Shown here: in pieces, positions 44,758-54,744 of the stretch
Layout of the letters: every line of letters begins with the position of its first letter
How positions within the stretch are numbered: position 1 is the first letter of the stretch
From: Candidatus Accumulibacter phosphatis
GTDB lineage: Bacteria > Pseudomonadota > Gammaproteobacteria > Burkholderiales > Rhodocyclaceae
Length of the DNA: 64,000 nucleotides
NCBI RefSeq assembly: GCF_012939955.1
Contig: NZ_SPMY01000025.1
Coordinates: 130,270-194,269, forward strand
Reading direction: 5' to 3'
Translations under genes and position numbers: made by a program
The notes under the pieces: model-generated
What the model was told of the DNA's origin: nothing
The model's input: the letters and a program-made list of their open reading frames with translations, nothing else
Databases searched by the model: none

Positions 44758-45587
44758 TGGCACTCGTCAAAGTCAAGCCGACTTCGCCAGGCCGGCGTGC
44801 GGTTGTCAAGGTCGTTAATCCGAAGCTGCACAAGGGCGCGCCGCTGGCGGCCCTGGTCGAGTCACAGTCGCAGCACGCTGGGCGCAACAATAATGGTCAT
44901 GTCACCAACCGCCACCGTGGCGGCGGTCACAAGCAGCACTATCGCCTGGTTGACTTCAAGCGTACCAAGGACGGCATTCCGGCCAAGGTCGAGCGCCTTG
45001 AGTATGATCCAAACCGAACGGCGAGCATTGCTCTCCTCTGTTATGCGGATGGTGAGCGGCGCTACATCATCTCGCCGCGCGGTCTGGTCGTTGGTCAGCA
45101 GGTGATCAGTGGCTCGGAAGCGCCGATCAAGGTGGGTAATACGCTGCCGATTCGCAATATTCCGGTGGGTACGACGATCCATTGTGTCGAGATGATTCCC
45201 GGCAAGGGTGCGCAGCTCGCGCGCTCTGCGGGTACCTCGGTGCAGTTGCTTGCCCGCGAAGGTGTGCATGCTCAGCTGCGCTTGCGTTCTGGCGAGATCC
45301 GCCGGGTGCATGTCGACTGCCGCGCGACGATTGGGGAAGTGGGTAACGAAGAGCACAGCTTGCGCTCGATCGGCAAGGCTGGCGCGAACCGCTGGCGCGG
45401 CATCCGTCCGACTGTTCGTGGTGTGGCGATGAACCCGGTCGATCACCCGCATGGCGGTGGTGAAGGCAAGACGGCGGCGGGTATGCACCCGGTCAGCCCC
45501 TGGGGTACCAAGACCAAAGGTTATCGTACTCGTCGCAACAAGCGCACGACCTCGATGATCGTGCAGCGCCGTAGTAACAAACGCTAA
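44757..45587 (+). CDS. rplB: Ribosomal protein L2
   Basis: The 276-residue protein has L2 signatures [49 protein letters not shown], and [18 protein letters not shown] (conserved His near the peptidyl-transferase centre). It ends with basic [18 protein letters not shown]. It starts at the last base of the rplW stop (TGATG overlap). Length and order are normal. Confidence 0.98.
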   Translation: MALVKVKPTSPGRRAVVKVVNPKLHKGAPLAALVESQSQHAGRNNNGHVTNRHRGGGHKQHYRLVDFKRTKDGIPAKVERLEYDPNRTASIALLCYADGERRYIISPRGLVVGQQVISGSEAPIKVGNTLPIRNIPVGTTIHCVEMIPGKGAQLARSAGTSVQLLAREGVHAQLRLRSGEIRRVHVDCRATIGEVGNEEHSLRSIGKAGANRWRGIRPTVRGVAMNPVDHPHGGGEGKTAAGMHPVSPWGTKTKGYRTRRNKRTTSMIVQRRSNKR

Positions 45588-45600
45588 GGGATAGAGAACC

Positions 45601-45876
45601 ATGGGACGTTCCGTTAAAAAGGGCCCGTTTGCCGATGCCCATCTGATCAAAAAGGTGGACGCCGTGCGCGCGACGGGCGACAAGCGCCCGATCAAGACCT
45701 GGTCGCGCCGTTCGACCGTATTGCCGGATTTTGTTGGCCTGACGATTGCTGTGCATAACGGCAAGCAGCACGTACCGGTGTATGTCACAGAGAATATGGT
45801 CGGGCATAAGCTCGGCGAGTTTTCGCTGACACGCACTTTCAAAGGTCATACGGCCGGCAAAAAGGCAAAGAGGTAG
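45601..45876 (+). CDS. rpsS: Ribosomal protein S19
   Basis: The 91-residue protein [20 protein letters not shown] matches S19, with [20 protein letters not shown] and [16 protein letters not shown]. It is a 30S head protein next to S13. It follows rplB by 13 bp and precedes rplV by 4 bp. Nothing unusual. Confidence 0.98.
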   Translation: MGRSVKKGPFADAHLIKKVDAVRATGDKRPIKTWSRRSTVLPDFVGLTIAVHNGKQHVPVYVTENMVGHKLGEFSLTRTFKGHTAGKKAKR

Positions 45877-45880
45877 AACA

Positions 45881-46218
45881 ATGAATATGGAAACTCGTGC
45901 TGTTTTGCGCGGCGTTCGCCTGTCGAGCCAGAAGGGTCGACTGGTTGCCGATCAGATCCGCGGCCTGCCGGTGGATAAGGCCCTCAACATCCTGACCTTC
46001 AGCCCGAAAAAAAGGTGCGGCAATCATCAAGAAAGTGCTTGAGTCGGCGATCGCCAACGCCGAGCACAATGATGGGGCTGATATTGATGAGCTGAAAGTC
46101 ACAACCATCTGCGTCGAGAAGGGCATGGTGCTCAAGCGCTTTACGGCACGGGCGAAAGGGCGCGGCAACCGGATCGTCAAGCCGACCTGTCACGTTTTTT
46201 CTGACCGTCGGCAACTGA
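45881..46218 (+). CDS. rplV: Ribosomal protein L22 (two one-base insertions)
   Basis: The expected L22 of about 111 residues is spread over frames. It starts [20 protein letters not shown] and breaks at a 7-base A run (46007-46013). It continues [20 protein letters not shown] and breaks again at a 6-base T run (46195-46200). With one base fewer in each run the protein reads [12 protein letters not shown] and ends HVFLTVGN at a TGA at 46216-46218, directly before the rpsC ribosome site. L22 carries the exit-tunnel loop. Both breaks are insertions in homopolymers. Confidence 0.9.
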
Positions 46219-46227
46219 GGAATAAGT

Positions 46228-47079
46228 ATGGGACAAAAGATTCATCCTACTGGGTTTCGGCTGGCTGTTACTCGTGATTGGTCGTCGCGCTGGTATGCGA
46301 ACAAGAAAGACTTCGCTGGAATGCTCAACGAAGATGTGCAAGTCCGCGAGTTCCTGAAAAAGAAACTCAAGCACGCTTCCGTCGGCCGCGTTCTCATTGA
46401 GCGCCCTGCCAAGAATGCGCGCGTGACTATTTTCTCGGCGCGCCCTGGCGTGGTTATCGGCAAAAAGGGCGAAGAGATCGATAATCTGCGCGGCGCGTTG
46501 CAGAAGATCATGGGTGTGCCTGTGCATGTCAGCATCGAAGAGATTCGCAAGCCGGAAATCGATGCGCAGCTGATCGCGGATTCGATTACCCAGCAACTCG
46601 AGAAGCGCATCATGTTTCGCCGCGCGATGAAGCGGGCGATGCAGAACGCCATGCGGCTCGGTGCGCAAGGGATCAAGATCATTAGCTCGGGTCGCTTGAA
46701 CGGTGCCGAGATTGCTCGTCGTGAGTGGTATCGCGAGGGGCGTGTGCCGCTGCACACGCTGCGTGCCGATATTGACTATGCCACCTCGAAAGCGCTGACC
46801 ACCTATGGACTGATTGGTGTCAAGGTCTGGGTCTACAAGGGTGAAACAATTAGTCGCCACGATCAGACGCTAGCGGCTCCGGAAGGTGCGGCCGACGAGC
46901 AGGCGCGCAAACCGCGTCGTGCTACCCGTCCCGGGGATGCCGAGCGACCGCGCGTCGCGGTGAGGGTAAAGCCAGAGGGCCAGGAAGACGCAGCAGGCGT
47001 CGAGGGAGCCGCTCCGGACGCGAAGGCGCCGGTGAAACGTGTAAGAAAGGCAGGAACCACAGATGCTTCAGCCAGCTAG
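46228..47079 (+). CDS. rpsC: Ribosomal protein S3 with long C-terminal tail
   Basis: The 283-residue protein starts [20 protein letters not shown] and has the KH domain with [20 protein letters not shown], and the C-terminal S3 domain with [20 protein letters not shown]. It ends in a tail of about 65 residues of alternating acidic, basic and Pro/Ala residues beyond the usual 220 or so. S3 forms the mRNA entry site. The tail overlaps the start of rplP by 17 bp. Betaproteobacterial S3 proteins often carry such extensions, but this one is at the long end. Confidence 0.96.
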   Translation: MGQKIHPTGFRLAVTRDWSSRWYANKKDFAGMLNEDVQVREFLKKKLKHASVGRVLIERPAKNARVTIFSARPGVVIGKKGEEIDNLRGALQKIMGVPVHVSIEEIRKPEIDAQLIADSITQQLEKRIMFRRAMKRAMQNAMRLGAQGIKIISSGRLNGAEIARREWYREGRVPLHTLRADIDYATSKALTTYGLIGVKVWVYKGETISRHDQTLAAPEGAADEQARKPRRATRPGDAERPRVAVRVKPEGQEDAAGVEGAAPDAKAPVKRVRKAGTTDASAS

Positions 47080-47476
47080 AAGAAAGTACCGCAAAGAGCA
47101 GAAAGGCCGTAATACCGGCCTGGCGACGCGCGGAGCCAAGGTGAGTTTCGGCGAGTACGGGCTCAAGGCAATTGGTCGCGGTCGTTTGACGGCTCGGCAG
47201 ATCGAAGCCGCCAGGCGGGCCATGACGCGCCATATTAAGCGCGGTGGCCGGATATGGATCCGGATTTTCCCGGACAAGCCGATTTCGAAGAAGCCTGCGG
47301 AAGTGCGCATGGGAAGCGGTAAAGGAAACCCGGAATACTGGGTTGCCGAGATCAAGCCCGGCAAGGTTCTGTACGAGATGGATGGCGTAAACGAAACCCT
47401 GGCGCGTGAAGCGTTTTCGCTGGCTGCTGCGAAGCTGCCCATTCCGACGGTTTTCGTAACGCGTATGGTAGGTTGA
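47063..47476 (+). CDS. rplP: Ribosomal protein L16
   Basis: The 137-residue protein [20 protein letters not shown] matches L16, with [20 protein letters not shown] and [19 protein letters not shown]. It binds near the tRNA A site. It overlaps the end of rpsC by 17 bp, longer than the usual 4. The next gene starts 3 bp after its stop. Confidence 0.98.
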   Translation: MLQPARRKYRKEQKGRNTGLATRGAKVSFGEYGLKAIGRGRLTARQIEAARRAMTRHIKRGGRIWIRIFPDKPISKKPAEVRMGSGKGNPEYWVAEIKPGKVLYEMDGVNETLAREAFSLAAAKLPIPTVFVTRMVG

Positions 47477-47478
47477 TC

Positions 47479-47673
47479 ATGAAAGTCAGTGAACTCAGAG
47501 CAAAAACGGTCGACGAACTGAACAAGGAGTTGCTGGACTTGCTGAAGGCCCAGTTTGGTCTGCGGATGCAGCTGGCAACGCAGCAGTTGTCCAACAATAG
47601 TCAGATCGGTAAAGTGCGTCGGCAGATTGCGCGCGTACGCACTCTTCTTCGTGAAAAGGCAGTTCAACAATGA
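47479..47673 (+). CDS. rpmC: Ribosomal protein L29
   Basis: The 64-residue protein [20 protein letters not shown] matches L29, with a two-helix body and [15 protein letters not shown] chose the ATG at 47479; a TTG two codons earlier is in frame but overlaps the rplP stop. It overlaps rpsQ by 4 bp. Confidence 0.96.
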   Translation: MKVSELRAKTVDELNKELLDLLKAQFGLRMQLATQQLSNNSQIGKVRRQIARVRTLLREKAVQQ

Positions 47674-47936
47674 GCGAGACCACCAGCAGCAAGCGCACCT
47701 TGGTCGGGCGCGTCGTCAGCGACCGCATGGACAAGACGGTGACGGTCGTCGTCGAGCGCCGTGTCAAGCACGCGATTTACGACAAAATCATGATGCGCTC
47801 AAGCAAGTACCACGCGCATGATGACGGCAATGAAGCCAAGGCAGGTGACCTGGTCGAAATCCAGGAGTGTCGCCCGCTATCAAAAAGCAAGTCGTGGGTT
47901 GTCACCAAGCTTCTAGAACGCGCGGTTGCGATTTAA
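47670..47936 (+). CDS. rpsQ: Ribosomal protein S17
   Basis: The 88-residue protein has [20 protein letters not shown] near the start and [14 protein letters not shown] at the end, standard for S17, a primary 16S rRNA-binding protein. It closes the S10-type gene run. The next gene, rplN, is 129 bp away and has its own promoter. Confidence 0.97.
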   Translation: MSETTSSKRTLVGRVVSDRMDKTVTVVVERRVKHAIYDKIMMRSSKYHAHDDGNEAKAGDLVEIQECRPLSKSKSWVVTKLLERAVAI

Positions 47937-47939
47937 AGC

Positions 47940-47967
47940 TTGCTTTGTTCTCAAGAGCGGCTATAAT
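47940..47967 (+). promoter_or_regulatory. Promoter of the spc-type gene block (rplN onward)
   Basis: TTGCTT (47940-47945) and a perfect TATAAT (47962-47967) are separated by 16 bp. The -35 overlaps the end of rpsQ and initiation near 47974 leaves a leader of about 90 bases before rplN. This gap splits the S10 and spc blocks. Confidence 0.6.
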
Positions 47968-48065
47968 GCCGCCTTCCTCGCGCTCGGCTGACTCTCGCCT
48001 CTGAGCGTTTCTACCCCTACGGGTTCCAAGACTGACCGCTGCTGCGGGACAAGTTGGAGTGACAG

Positions 48066-48434
48066 ATGATTCAAGTACAGACAGTTCTCGACGTCGCCGA
48101 TAACACCGGTGCGCGCTCGGTGATGTGCATTAAAGTGCTGGGCGGCTCCAAGCGCCGCTACGCGAGTGTTGGCGACATTATCAAGGTCACCGTCAAGGAT
48201 TCGGCGCCGCGTGGGCGTGTCAAGAAGGGCGACGTATACAGCGCGGTGGTTGTGCGCACGGCCAAGGGTGTGCGCCGCACGGATGGCTCCCTGGTCAAGT
48301 TCGACCATAACGCAGCTGTCCTCCTGAATAACAAGATGGAGCCGATTGGTACGCGTATTTTCGGACCGGTTACGCGCGAGCTGCGCGGCGATCGGTTCAT
48401 GAAGATCGTCTCCCTGGCGCCGGAAGTGCTGTAA
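48066..48434 (+). CDS. rplN: Ribosomal protein L14
   Basis: The 122-residue protein [20 protein letters not shown] matches L14, with [20 protein letters not shown] and [17 protein letters not shown]. It binds near the L19 and 16S interface. It is preceded by a long 129-bp leader and a promoter. rplX follows after 8 bp. Confidence 0.98.
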   Translation: MIQVQTVLDVADNTGARSVMCIKVLGGSKRRYASVGDIIKVTVKDSAPRGRVKKGDVYSAVVVRTAKGVRRTDGSLVKFDHNAAVLLNNKMEPIGTRIFGPVTRELRGDRFMKIVSLAPEVL

Positions 48435-48442
48435 GGAAGGTC

Positions 48443-48760
48443 ATGGAAAAGATTCGTAAAGGCGATGACGTCGTCGTCATTGCCGGAAAAGACAAGGGAA
48501 AGCGCGGTTCCGTGCTGCAGCGTACTGATTCCGAGCATGTGCTGGTCTCCGGGGTTAATCGCGTCAAGAAGCATGTCAAGCCAAATCCCGTAAAAGGTAT
48601 CGTCAGCGGCATCATCGAAAAAGAGATGCCGCTGCACGTATCAAATGTATCGCTCTACAATCCGGCGACCAAAAAAGCGGATCGTGTTGGCTTCAAGTTG
48701 CTTGAAGACGGTACGAAAGTGCGCTTTTTCAAATCGAACGGCGAAGTGTTGGGGGCCTAA
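48443..48760 (+). CDS. rplX: Ribosomal protein L24
   Basis: The 105-residue protein [20 protein letters not shown] has the L24 KOW motif ([19 protein letters not shown]) and [17 protein letters not shown]. It initiates 50S assembly. rplE follows after 9 bp. Nothing unusual. Confidence 0.98.
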   Translation: MEKIRKGDDVVVIAGKDKGKRGSVLQRTDSEHVLVSGVNRVKKHVKPNPVKGIVSGIIEKEMPLHVSNVSLYNPATKKADRVGFKLLEDGTKVRFFKSNGEVLGA

Positions 48761-48769
48761 GGAGTAGTC

Positions 48770-49309
48770 ATGGCACGTTTACTGGATTACTACAAGACCA
48801 CGGTGGTGGCGCAGCTTACCGAAAAGTTCGGCTACAAGTCGGCTATGGAAGTGCCGCGTATCACCAAGGTGACGCTCAACATGGGTGTGGGTGAGGCGAT
48901 CGCTGACAAGAAGGTGCTTGAGCACGCGATTGGCGACTTGACCAAGATCGCCGGACAGAAACCGGTGACCACCAAGGCACGCAAATCAATTGCTGGCTTC
49001 AAGATTCGCACCGGCTATCCGATTGGCTGCATGGTCACTCTGCGTGGGCCGCGCATGTTCGAATTCATTGATCGTCTGGTGACCGTGGCGCTGCCGCGGG
49101 TGCGTGACTTTCGCGGTATATCGGGCAAGGGTTTTGATGGCCGTGGCAATTACAACATGGGCCTCAAAGAACAGATCATCTTCCCGGAAATCGAGTACGA
49201 CAAGATCGACGCGCTGCGCGGCATGAACGTCAGCGTCACGACGACTGCGAAGACCGATGACGAAGCGCGTGCCTTGCTTGGCGCGTTTAAATTTCCCTTC
49301 AGGAACTGA
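48770..49309 (+). CDS. rplE: Ribosomal protein L5
   Basis: The 179-residue protein contains [57 protein letters not shown] and [18 protein letters not shown], all L5 features. It is part of the 5S RNP in the central protuberance. rpsN begins 6 bp after its stop. Confidence 0.98.
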   Translation: MARLLDYYKTTVVAQLTEKFGYKSAMEVPRITKVTLNMGVGEAIADKKVLEHAIGDLTKIAGQKPVTTKARKSIAGFKIRTGYPIGCMVTLRGPRMFEFIDRLVTVALPRVRDFRGISGKGFDGRGNYNMGLKEQIIFPEIEYDKIDALRGMNVSVTTTAKTDDEARALLGAFKFPFRN

Positions 49310-49315
49310 GACGAA

Positions 49316-49621
49316 ATGGCAAAACTCTCTGTGATCAACCGCGGTGAGAAGCGGCGCAAGACAGTCGAAAAGTATGCCAAGAAGCGTGCCGAACTGATGG
49401 CGGTCATGAACGACCAGAGTCTGTCGGTTGAGGATCGCTTCGAGGCCCGGCTGAAAGTGCAGGCGCTGCCGCGCAACGCGAGCCCGGTTCGGCTGCGTAA
49501 CAGGTGTGCGTTGACCGGTCGTCCGCGTGGCGTCTTTCGCAAGTTCGGTCTGGGTCGTGGCAAGCTTCGCGACTTCGTCATGCAAGGTGAGGTCCCCGGA
49601 ATGATCAAGGCTAGCTGGTAG
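49316..49621 (+). CDS. rpsN: Ribosomal protein S14, zinc-free form
   Basis: The 101-residue protein has the long form of S14 without the CXXC zinc motifs, with [20 protein letters not shown] and [18 protein letters not shown]. This C-minus form is the normal one in Betaproteobacteria; some species keep both. It sits in the standard position between rplE and rpsH. Confidence 0.97.
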   Translation: MAKLSVINRGEKRRKTVEKYAKKRAELMAVMNDQSLSVEDRFEARLKVQALPRNASPVRLRNRCALTGRPRGVFRKFGLGRGKLRDFVMQGEVPGMIKASW

Positions 49622-49636
49622 GCAGGAGAGAACGAT

Positions 49637-50032
49637 ATGAGTATGAGCGATCCGATCAGCGATATGCTGACACGCATCCGGAATGCCCAGATGGCAAACA
49701 AGGCCTCCGTCGCCATGCCGTCTTCCAAAGTAAAGATTGCCATCGCCCAGGTATTGAAGGACGAGGGCTATGTCGAAAATTTCGGCGTCAGTCCCAACGA
49801 TGGCAAGCCGATTCTGGAGATTGGCTTGAAGTACTACGCCGGTCGTCCGGTGATCGAGCGAATCGATCGCGTTTCCCGGCCAGGCCTGCGGATCTATCGA
49901 GGTGCCGACAACATTCCTCCGGTCATGAACGGTCTTGGTGTGGCCATCGTGTCCACGCCCAAGGGTGTCATGACTGACCGCAAGGCACGCGCCAGCCATA
50001 TTGGCGGCGAAGTGCTCTGCGTCGTCGCGTAA
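49637..50032 (+). CDS. rpsH: Ribosomal protein S8
   Basis: The 131-residue protein [20 protein letters not shown] matches S8, with [19 protein letters not shown] and the C-terminal [18 protein letters not shown]8 binds the central domain of 16S rRNA and in E. coli represses the spc operon. The ATG at 49637 and one two codons later are equivalent. rplF follows after 9 bp. Confidence 0.97.
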   Translation: MSMSDPISDMLTRIRNAQMANKASVAMPSSKVKIAIAQVLKDEGYVENFGVSPNDGKPILEIGLKYYAGRPVIERIDRVSRPGLRIYRGADNIPPVMNGLGVAIVSTPKGVMTDRKARASHIGGEVLCVVA

Positions 50033-50041
50033 GGGGTAACT

Positions 50042-50579
50042 ATGTCCCGCGTTGCAAAAAAAACCAATTGTTCTGCCGCAGGGTGTCGCGGTAGATCTGT
50101 CGTCCGATCGAATTTCCGTGAAGGGCCCTCTGGGCTCTCTCGAGTTTGCGTCGCATCCGGCGGTCACTGTCACGCTCGAAGACGGAAGCCTGTCGTGCAA
50201 GGCGGTGGTCGGAGTGGCCGAGTCAGTCGCCATGTCGGGCACGATGCGCGCTGTCGTCGCCAATATGGTGACCGGGGTGAGTGCCGGGTTCGAGCGCAAG
50301 TTGAATCTCGTTGGCGTCGGCTATCGTGCCCAGGTGCAGGGTGACACGCTAAATCTGACGCTTGGATTTTCGCACCCGGTTGCCTACAAGCTGCCAGGGG
50401 GTGTCACTGCGACGACTCCGACGCAGACCGAAATCGTCATCAAGGGTGTCGACCGGCAACTCGTTGGCCAAGTGGCCGCAGAGGTTCGTGCCTACCGTCC
50501 GCCGGAGCCTTACAAGGGCAAGGGCGTTCGCTATGTCGACGAAGTGGTCGTGATCAAAGAAACGAAGAAGAAGAAGTAA
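50042..50579 (+). CDS. rplF: Ribosomal protein L6 (one-base insertion in an A run)
   Basis: The start at 50042 encodes MSRVAKK and the second frame continues [40 protein letters not shown] and ends [15 protein letters not shown]. These join only if one base is removed from an 8-base A run (50056-50063). The joined protein is about 178 residues, normal for L6, which sits near the sarcin-ricin loop. Without the correction the frame stops quickly. Essential gene, so an error is likely. Confidence 0.93.
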
Positions 50580-50589
50580 GGGTGCTGAG

Positions 50590-50946
50590 ATGATTGACAA
50601 GAAACAGGCGCGTTTGCGCAGGGCTCGCAAAACCCGGGCCAAAATTGCCGAACTGAAGTCGGTACGTCTGTCGGTTCACCGCAGCAACTGCCACATCTAT
50701 GCGCAGGTGATTTCAGCCTGTGGCACCAAGGTCCTGGCTGCCGCCTCGTCGCTGGAGCCTGAAGTGCGCAAGAGTATGCCCAACGGAGGTGATGTCGGTG
50801 CCGCCAAGGCAATTGGGCAACTGGTTGCCGAGCGTGCCAGGAAGGCCGGGATCGAGCAGGTCGCCTTTGACCGTTCCGGGTTTCAATATCACGGACGGGT
50901 CAAGGCGCTTGCCGAGGCGGCGCGTGAAGCCGGCCTTAAGTTCTGA
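50590..50946 (+). CDS. rplR: Ribosomal protein L18
   Basis: The 118-residue protein [20 protein letters not shown] has the L18 pattern, with [19 protein letters not shown] and a C-terminal [20 protein letters not shown]. It binds 5S rRNA. rpsE follows after 32 bp. No anomaly. Confidence 0.98.
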   Translation: MIDKKQARLRRARKTRAKIAELKSVRLSVHRSNCHIYAQVISACGTKVLAAASSLEPEVRKSMPNGGDVGAAKAIGQLVAERARKAGIEQVAFDRSGFQYHGRVKALAEAAREAGLKF

Positions 50947-50978
50947 CCGCCGCACCCTGCAAAGAATTGGAGTAATCA

Positions 50979-51502
50979 ATGGCTAGACCACAAGGCAGAA
51001 AACCGCAGCAGTCTGACAAACCCGATGACGGCATGCGCGAGAAAATGATTTCGATCAACCGCGTAACCAAGGTGGTCAAGGGCGGTCGGATTCTCGGTTT
51101 CGCGGCGCTTACCGTCGTTGGTGATGGTGACGGACGCGTGGGTATGGGCAAGGGCAAGTCGCGCGAAGTGCCGGTGGCTGTTCAAAAAGCCATGGAAGAG
51201 GCGCGGCGCAACCTAATCAAGGTAAGCCTCAAGAACGGTACTCTGCAACATACCGTTTTTGGCCGGCACGGTGCATCGACGGTGATGATGCAACCTGCGC
51301 CGGAGGGTACGGGTGTGATCGCCGGTGGTGCGATGAGAGCAGTGTTCGACGTGATCGGAATGACTAACGTGGTCGCCAAGCACACGGGTCGACCAATCCC
51401 TATAATGTTGTCCGCGCGACGATCAACGGCCTCCGCTCGATGACCACGCCTGCCGAAGTTGCGGCCAAGCGAGGCAAGACCGTCGCCGAGATCCAGGGGT
51501 AA
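50979..51502 (+). CDS. rpsE: Ribosomal protein S5 (one base missing)
   Basis: The gene encodes [20 protein letters not shown], the double-stranded-RNA-binding domain ([20 protein letters not shown]) and [11 protein letters not shown], then loses frame. Downstream, another frame carries [20 protein letters not shown] and ends AEIQG at a TAA at 51500. Adding one T near 51389 (GGGTTCG instead of GGGTCG) gives [18 protein letters not shown] and a normal S5 of about 174 residues. S5 takes part in decoding fidelity. Unlike its neighbours this is a deletion, not an insertion. Confidence 0.9.
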
Positions 51503-51505
51503 GAG

Positions 51506-51689
51506 ATGCTTGAGAAAAAAAGTAAAAGTGACGCTTGTCAGGAGCCTGATCGGGACCAGAGAATCGCATCGTGCGACAGTGCGCGGCCTGGGTCTGCGGC
51601 GGATGCATAGTAGCGCGATACTTGAAGATACTCCGGCGGTTCGCGGGATGATCAACAAGGTCAGCTATCTCTTGAAATGTGAGGGCTGA
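51506..51689 (+). CDS. rpmD: Ribosomal protein L30 (one-base insertion in an A run)
   Basis: The ATG at 51506 lies 4 bp after the rpsE stop. Removing one A from a 7-base run (51515-51521) gives [20 protein letters not shown] and then [20 protein letters not shown], a full 60-residue L30 ending [10 protein letters not shown]. Without correction the protein stops after a few codons. The next gene starts 2 bp later. Confidence 0.9.
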
Positions 51690-51690
51690 G

Positions 51691-52125
51691 ATGGACCTGA
51701 ATACTGTTCAAGCTGGCGAGGGTGCCCGCACAAACAAAAAGCGCGTTGGTCGTGGCGTTGGTTCCGGTTGGGGCAAGACTTGTGGGCGTGGTCACAAAGG
51801 CCAGAAATCGCGTGCCGGTGGCTTTCACAAAGTGGGTTTTGAGGGCGGTCAGATGCCTTTGCAGCGCCGTCTTCCCAAACGTGGCTTCAAGTCGCTGACC
51901 GGCGCTCGTAATGTAGAAGTACGGCTGTCTGACATTGCGCGCTTGCCAGTTGATGAGATCGATTTGGCGACCTTGCGTCAGGCGAACCTGGTGCCTCAGC
52001 AAGTGCTGGCGGCAAAGGTTGTTCTGTCGGGCGGGATCACGCGGAAAGTGTTGCTCAAGGGTGTTGGCGCAACTGCCGGCGCTCGAGCCGCGATCGAAGC
52101 CGCGGGCGGCAGCGTCTCCGAATAA
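51691..52125 (+). CDS. rplO: Ribosomal protein L15
   Basis: The 144-residue protein [20 protein letters not shown] matches L15, with [20 protein letters not shown] and [19 protein letters not shown]. The ATG at 51691 is preferred to an upstream GTG in the rpmD tail because the family starts here. secY follows by 23 bp. Confidence 0.97.
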   Translation: MDLNTVQAGEGARTNKKRVGRGVGSGWGKTCGRGHKGQKSRAGGFHKVGFEGGQMPLQRRLPKRGFKSLTGARNVEVRLSDIARLPVDEIDLATLRQANLVPQQVLAAKVVLSGGITRKVLLKGVGATAGARAAIEAAGGSVSE

Positions 52126-52148
52126 CGAGTTGGCAGGGGTGAAATTCT

Positions 52149-53476
52149 TTGGCAACTAGTCCTAGCACAGTCAGCAAAGGCGGGAAATTCGGCGACCTGA
52201 AACGTCGGCTTTGGTTCCTGCTCGGCGCTCTGGTTGTGTACCGGATCGGTGCGCATATCCCCGTTCCGGGAATCGATTCGCAAGTTCTCGCCGAGCTCTT
52301 CGGTAGGCAGCAGGGCGGCATTCTGGGCATGTTCAACATGTTCTCCGGCGGTGCATTGTCGCGGTTCACAATTTTTGCGCTGGGGATCATGCCGTATATT
52401 TCGGCGTCGATCATCATGCAGTTGATGACCCATGCCAGTCCGCAGTTGGAGGCGCTGAAGAAAGAGGGCGAAGCCGGAAGGCGCAAGATCACGCAGTACA
52501 CGCGCTACGGTACGGTCGCTCTGGCTCTGTTTCAGGGGATGGGCATAGCCGTGGCGGTAGAGTCGCAGCCGGGCCTGGTGCTTGACCCGGGAATGATGTT
52601 TCGCTTCGTCACCGTTACCACGCTAGTCACCGGAACGATGTTCCTGATGTGGCTGGGCGAGCAGATCACCGAACGGGGACTGGGCAATGGAATCTCGCTG
52701 ATTATTTTCGCAGGTATCGCAGCGGGCTTGCCAAGTGCCATCGGGGGTCTGCTGGAGCTGGTCCGAACTGGCGCGATGCATCCGCTGACGGCGCTGGTGA
52801 TCTGTGTTCTCGTGGTCTTGGTCACCGCTTTTGTGGTCTTCGTCGAGCGCGGTCAGCGCAAGATTCTGGTGAACTACGCGAAGCGTCAGGTGGGCAACAA
52901 GGTTTACGGCGGGCAAAGCTCGCATCTGCCGCTGAAGCTGAACATGGCGGGTGTGATCCCGCCGATCTTTGCCTCGTCGATCATTCTCTTTCCAGCAACG
53001 ATCGCCGGCTGGTTTGGTAGCGGTGAGTCGGGGCGTTGGCTGAAGGATATCGCTGGTGCGCTGTCGCCAGGACAGCCGATCTATGTGATGCTTTATGCTG
53101 CAGCGATTATTTTCTTTTTGCTTTTTTCTATACGGCCCTGGTTTTCAACTCCAGGGAAACGGCAGACAATCTGAAGAGAAGTGGGGCCTTCGTTCCGGGG
53201 ATCCGACCGGGGGATCAGACGGCCCGCTACATTGACAGGATACTGATGCGTTTGACACTTGTCGGCGCTCTCTACATTACCATCGTGTGCTTGCTACCAG
53301 AGTTCATGATCCTGAAGTGGAATGTCCCCTTCTACTTTGGCGGCACTTCGCTATTAATCATCGTCGTTGTGACGATGGATTTTATGACCCAGGTGCAGGC
53401 CTACACGATGTCGCACCAGTACGAGAGCCTGCTGAAGAAGGCTAACTTCAAAGGCTCCGGGTTACCGGCGAAATAG
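52149..53476 (+). CDS. secY: Preprotein translocase subunit SecY (two one-base insertions)
   Basis: Ten-helix channel protein of about 441 residues when joined. It starts with TTG at 52149 ([20 protein letters not shown]) after AGGGGTG and has [32 protein letters not shown] and [13 protein letters not shown]. The frame breaks at 53115-53119 (T5) and 53122-53127 (T6). One base fewer in each restores [13 protein letters not shown], matching E. coli SecY residue for residue here, and leads to [20 protein letters not shown] and the end at 53476. SecY is essential, so the breaks are probably errors. Confidence 0.92.
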
Positions 53477-53477
53477 G

Positions 53478-53697
53478 ATGGCAAAGGAAGATTTAATTGA
53501 AATGCAGGGCGAGGTTATCGAAAACCTCCCCAACGCAACATTTCGGGTGAAACTGGAGAACGGTCACGTAGTTCTTGGTTTTTATCTCTGGCAAGATGCG
53601 CATGCACTACATTCGCATTCTGCCAGGTGACAAGGTGACGGTTCAGCTGACACCCTATGACTTGAGCAGAGCGCGAATAGTCTTCCGCGCCAAGTGA
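53478..53697 (+). CDS. infA: Translation initiation factor IF-1 (one-base insertion in a T run)
   Basis: The gene starts right after the secY stop, encoding [20 protein letters not shown] and the S1-like fold [14 protein letters not shown]. One base too many in a T5 run (53579-53583) breaks the frame. With four T it continues [20 protein letters not shown] and ends [10 protein letters not shown], 72 residues. IF-1 binds the ribosomal A site at initiation. infA between secY and rpmJ is typical of Betaproteobacteria. Confidence 0.93.
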
Positions 53698-53764
53698 AGA
53701 ATCTCTACGCAACAATTCGGTTTCAGGCTGGCTGCGCCTGCTGCCGAAGAATCAGGAGTTAACA

Positions 53765-53878
53765 ATGAAAGTGCTGGCCTCTGTGAAGCGCATCTGCCGG
53801 AAATGCAAGATCGTTCGGCGTCACGGCATTGTGCGCGTGATCTGTACGGATCCACGTCACAAACAGCGTCAAGGTTGA
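53765..53878 (+). CDS. rpmJ: Ribosomal protein L36
   Basis: The 37-residue protein [20 protein letters not shown] is the zinc-binding form, with CRKC and a later CTDPRH. It is too short to appear in most gene predictions but sits in its standard place between infA and rpsM. CAGGAG precedes the ATG. Confidence 0.95.
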   Translation: MKVLASVKRICRKCKIVRRHGIVRVICTDPRHKQRQG

Positions 53879-53953
53879 TCGCTGCGACCCGGATGCAAGG
53901 GTCGTCAGTCGGTTGAAGTATAACTGTAAGTTTGGATTAGTTGGGGTGAATCA

Positions 53954-54316
53954 ATGGCCCGCATCGCAGGCGTAAACCTACCGAACCACCAGCACGCCGA
54001 GATTGCGCTCACCGCGATCTACGGTATCGGCCGTCCGCGCGCACAGAAGATTTGTGATGCTGCTGGGGTTTTACGTTCCACCAAGATGAAGGATATGACG
54101 GAAGCCGAGTTGGAGCGTTTACGCGACCAGATTGGCAGATTTGCCGTCGAGGGCGATTTGCGCCGCGAAGTCACGATGAGCATCAAGCGCTTGATGGACC
54201 TCGGGTGCTACCGTGGCCTTCGTCATCGCAAGGGCCTGCCGTCTCGCGGTCAGCGTACGAAGACCAACGCCCGCACCCGGAAAGGTCCGCGCAAGCCGAT
54301 CGCCGGCAAGAAGTGA
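53954..54316 (+). CDS. rpsM: Ribosomal protein S13
   Basis: The 120-residue protein [20 protein letters not shown] matches S13, with [17 protein letters not shown] and the C-terminal basic tail [20 protein letters not shown]. It forms the head of the 30S subunit and contacts 50S. It opens the alpha-type block; the 75-bp gap before it may hold a promoter that I could not define. Confidence 0.97.
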   Translation: MARIAGVNLPNHQHAEIALTAIYGIGRPRAQKICDAAGVLRSTKMKDMTEAELERLRDQIGRFAVEGDLRREVTMSIKRLMDLGCYRGLRHRKGLPSRGQRTKTNARTRKGPRKPIAGKK

Positions 54317-54336
54317 TTAGCAAATAGGATCTGACC

Positions 54337-54732
54337 ATGGCCAAGACCGCTGGAAAAGTTCGCAAAAAAGTCAAGGTAAAGAAGAACGTAGCTGAGGGCG
54401 TCGCCCATATTCACGCATCGTTCAACAATACCATTATTACCATTACCGATCGTCAGGGTAACGCCCTGTCGTGGGCTACCTCGGGCGGCGCCGGTTTCAA
54501 GGGCTCACGTAAGAGCACTCCGTTTGCGGCGCAGGTGGCTGCTGAAGCGGCCGGCAAAGTGGCTGTCGAGTGTGGCGTCAAAAACCTCGAAGTGCGCATC
54601 AAGGGCCCTGGCCCGGGACGCGAGTCTTCGGTGCGTGCACTCAACGCGCTTGGCATGAAGATTACGGCGATTACCGATGTGACGCCGATCCCGCACAACG
54701 GCTGCCGTCCGCCGAAGAAGCGTCGGATTTAA
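54337..54732 (+). CDS. rpsK: Ribosomal protein S11
   Basis: The 131-residue protein contains [60 protein letters not shown] and the C-terminal [12 protein letters not shown], all S11 features. It lies in the platform near the mRNA exit. rpsD follows after 12 bp. Confidence 0.98.
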   Translation: MAKTAGKVRKKVKVKKNVAEGVAHIHASFNNTIITITDRQGNALSWATSGGAGFKGSRKSTPFAAQVAAEAAGKVAVECGVKNLEVRIKGPGPGRESSVRALNALGMKITAITDVTPIPHNGCRPPKKRRI

Positions 54733-54744
54733 GGAGAAGATAGA

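Noticed and set aside
53096..53130. Programmed frameshifting in secY
   Set aside because: Two separate single-base insertions are needed to recover the conserved sequence, and no slippery heptamer with a downstream pseudoknot is visible; error in T runs is simpler.
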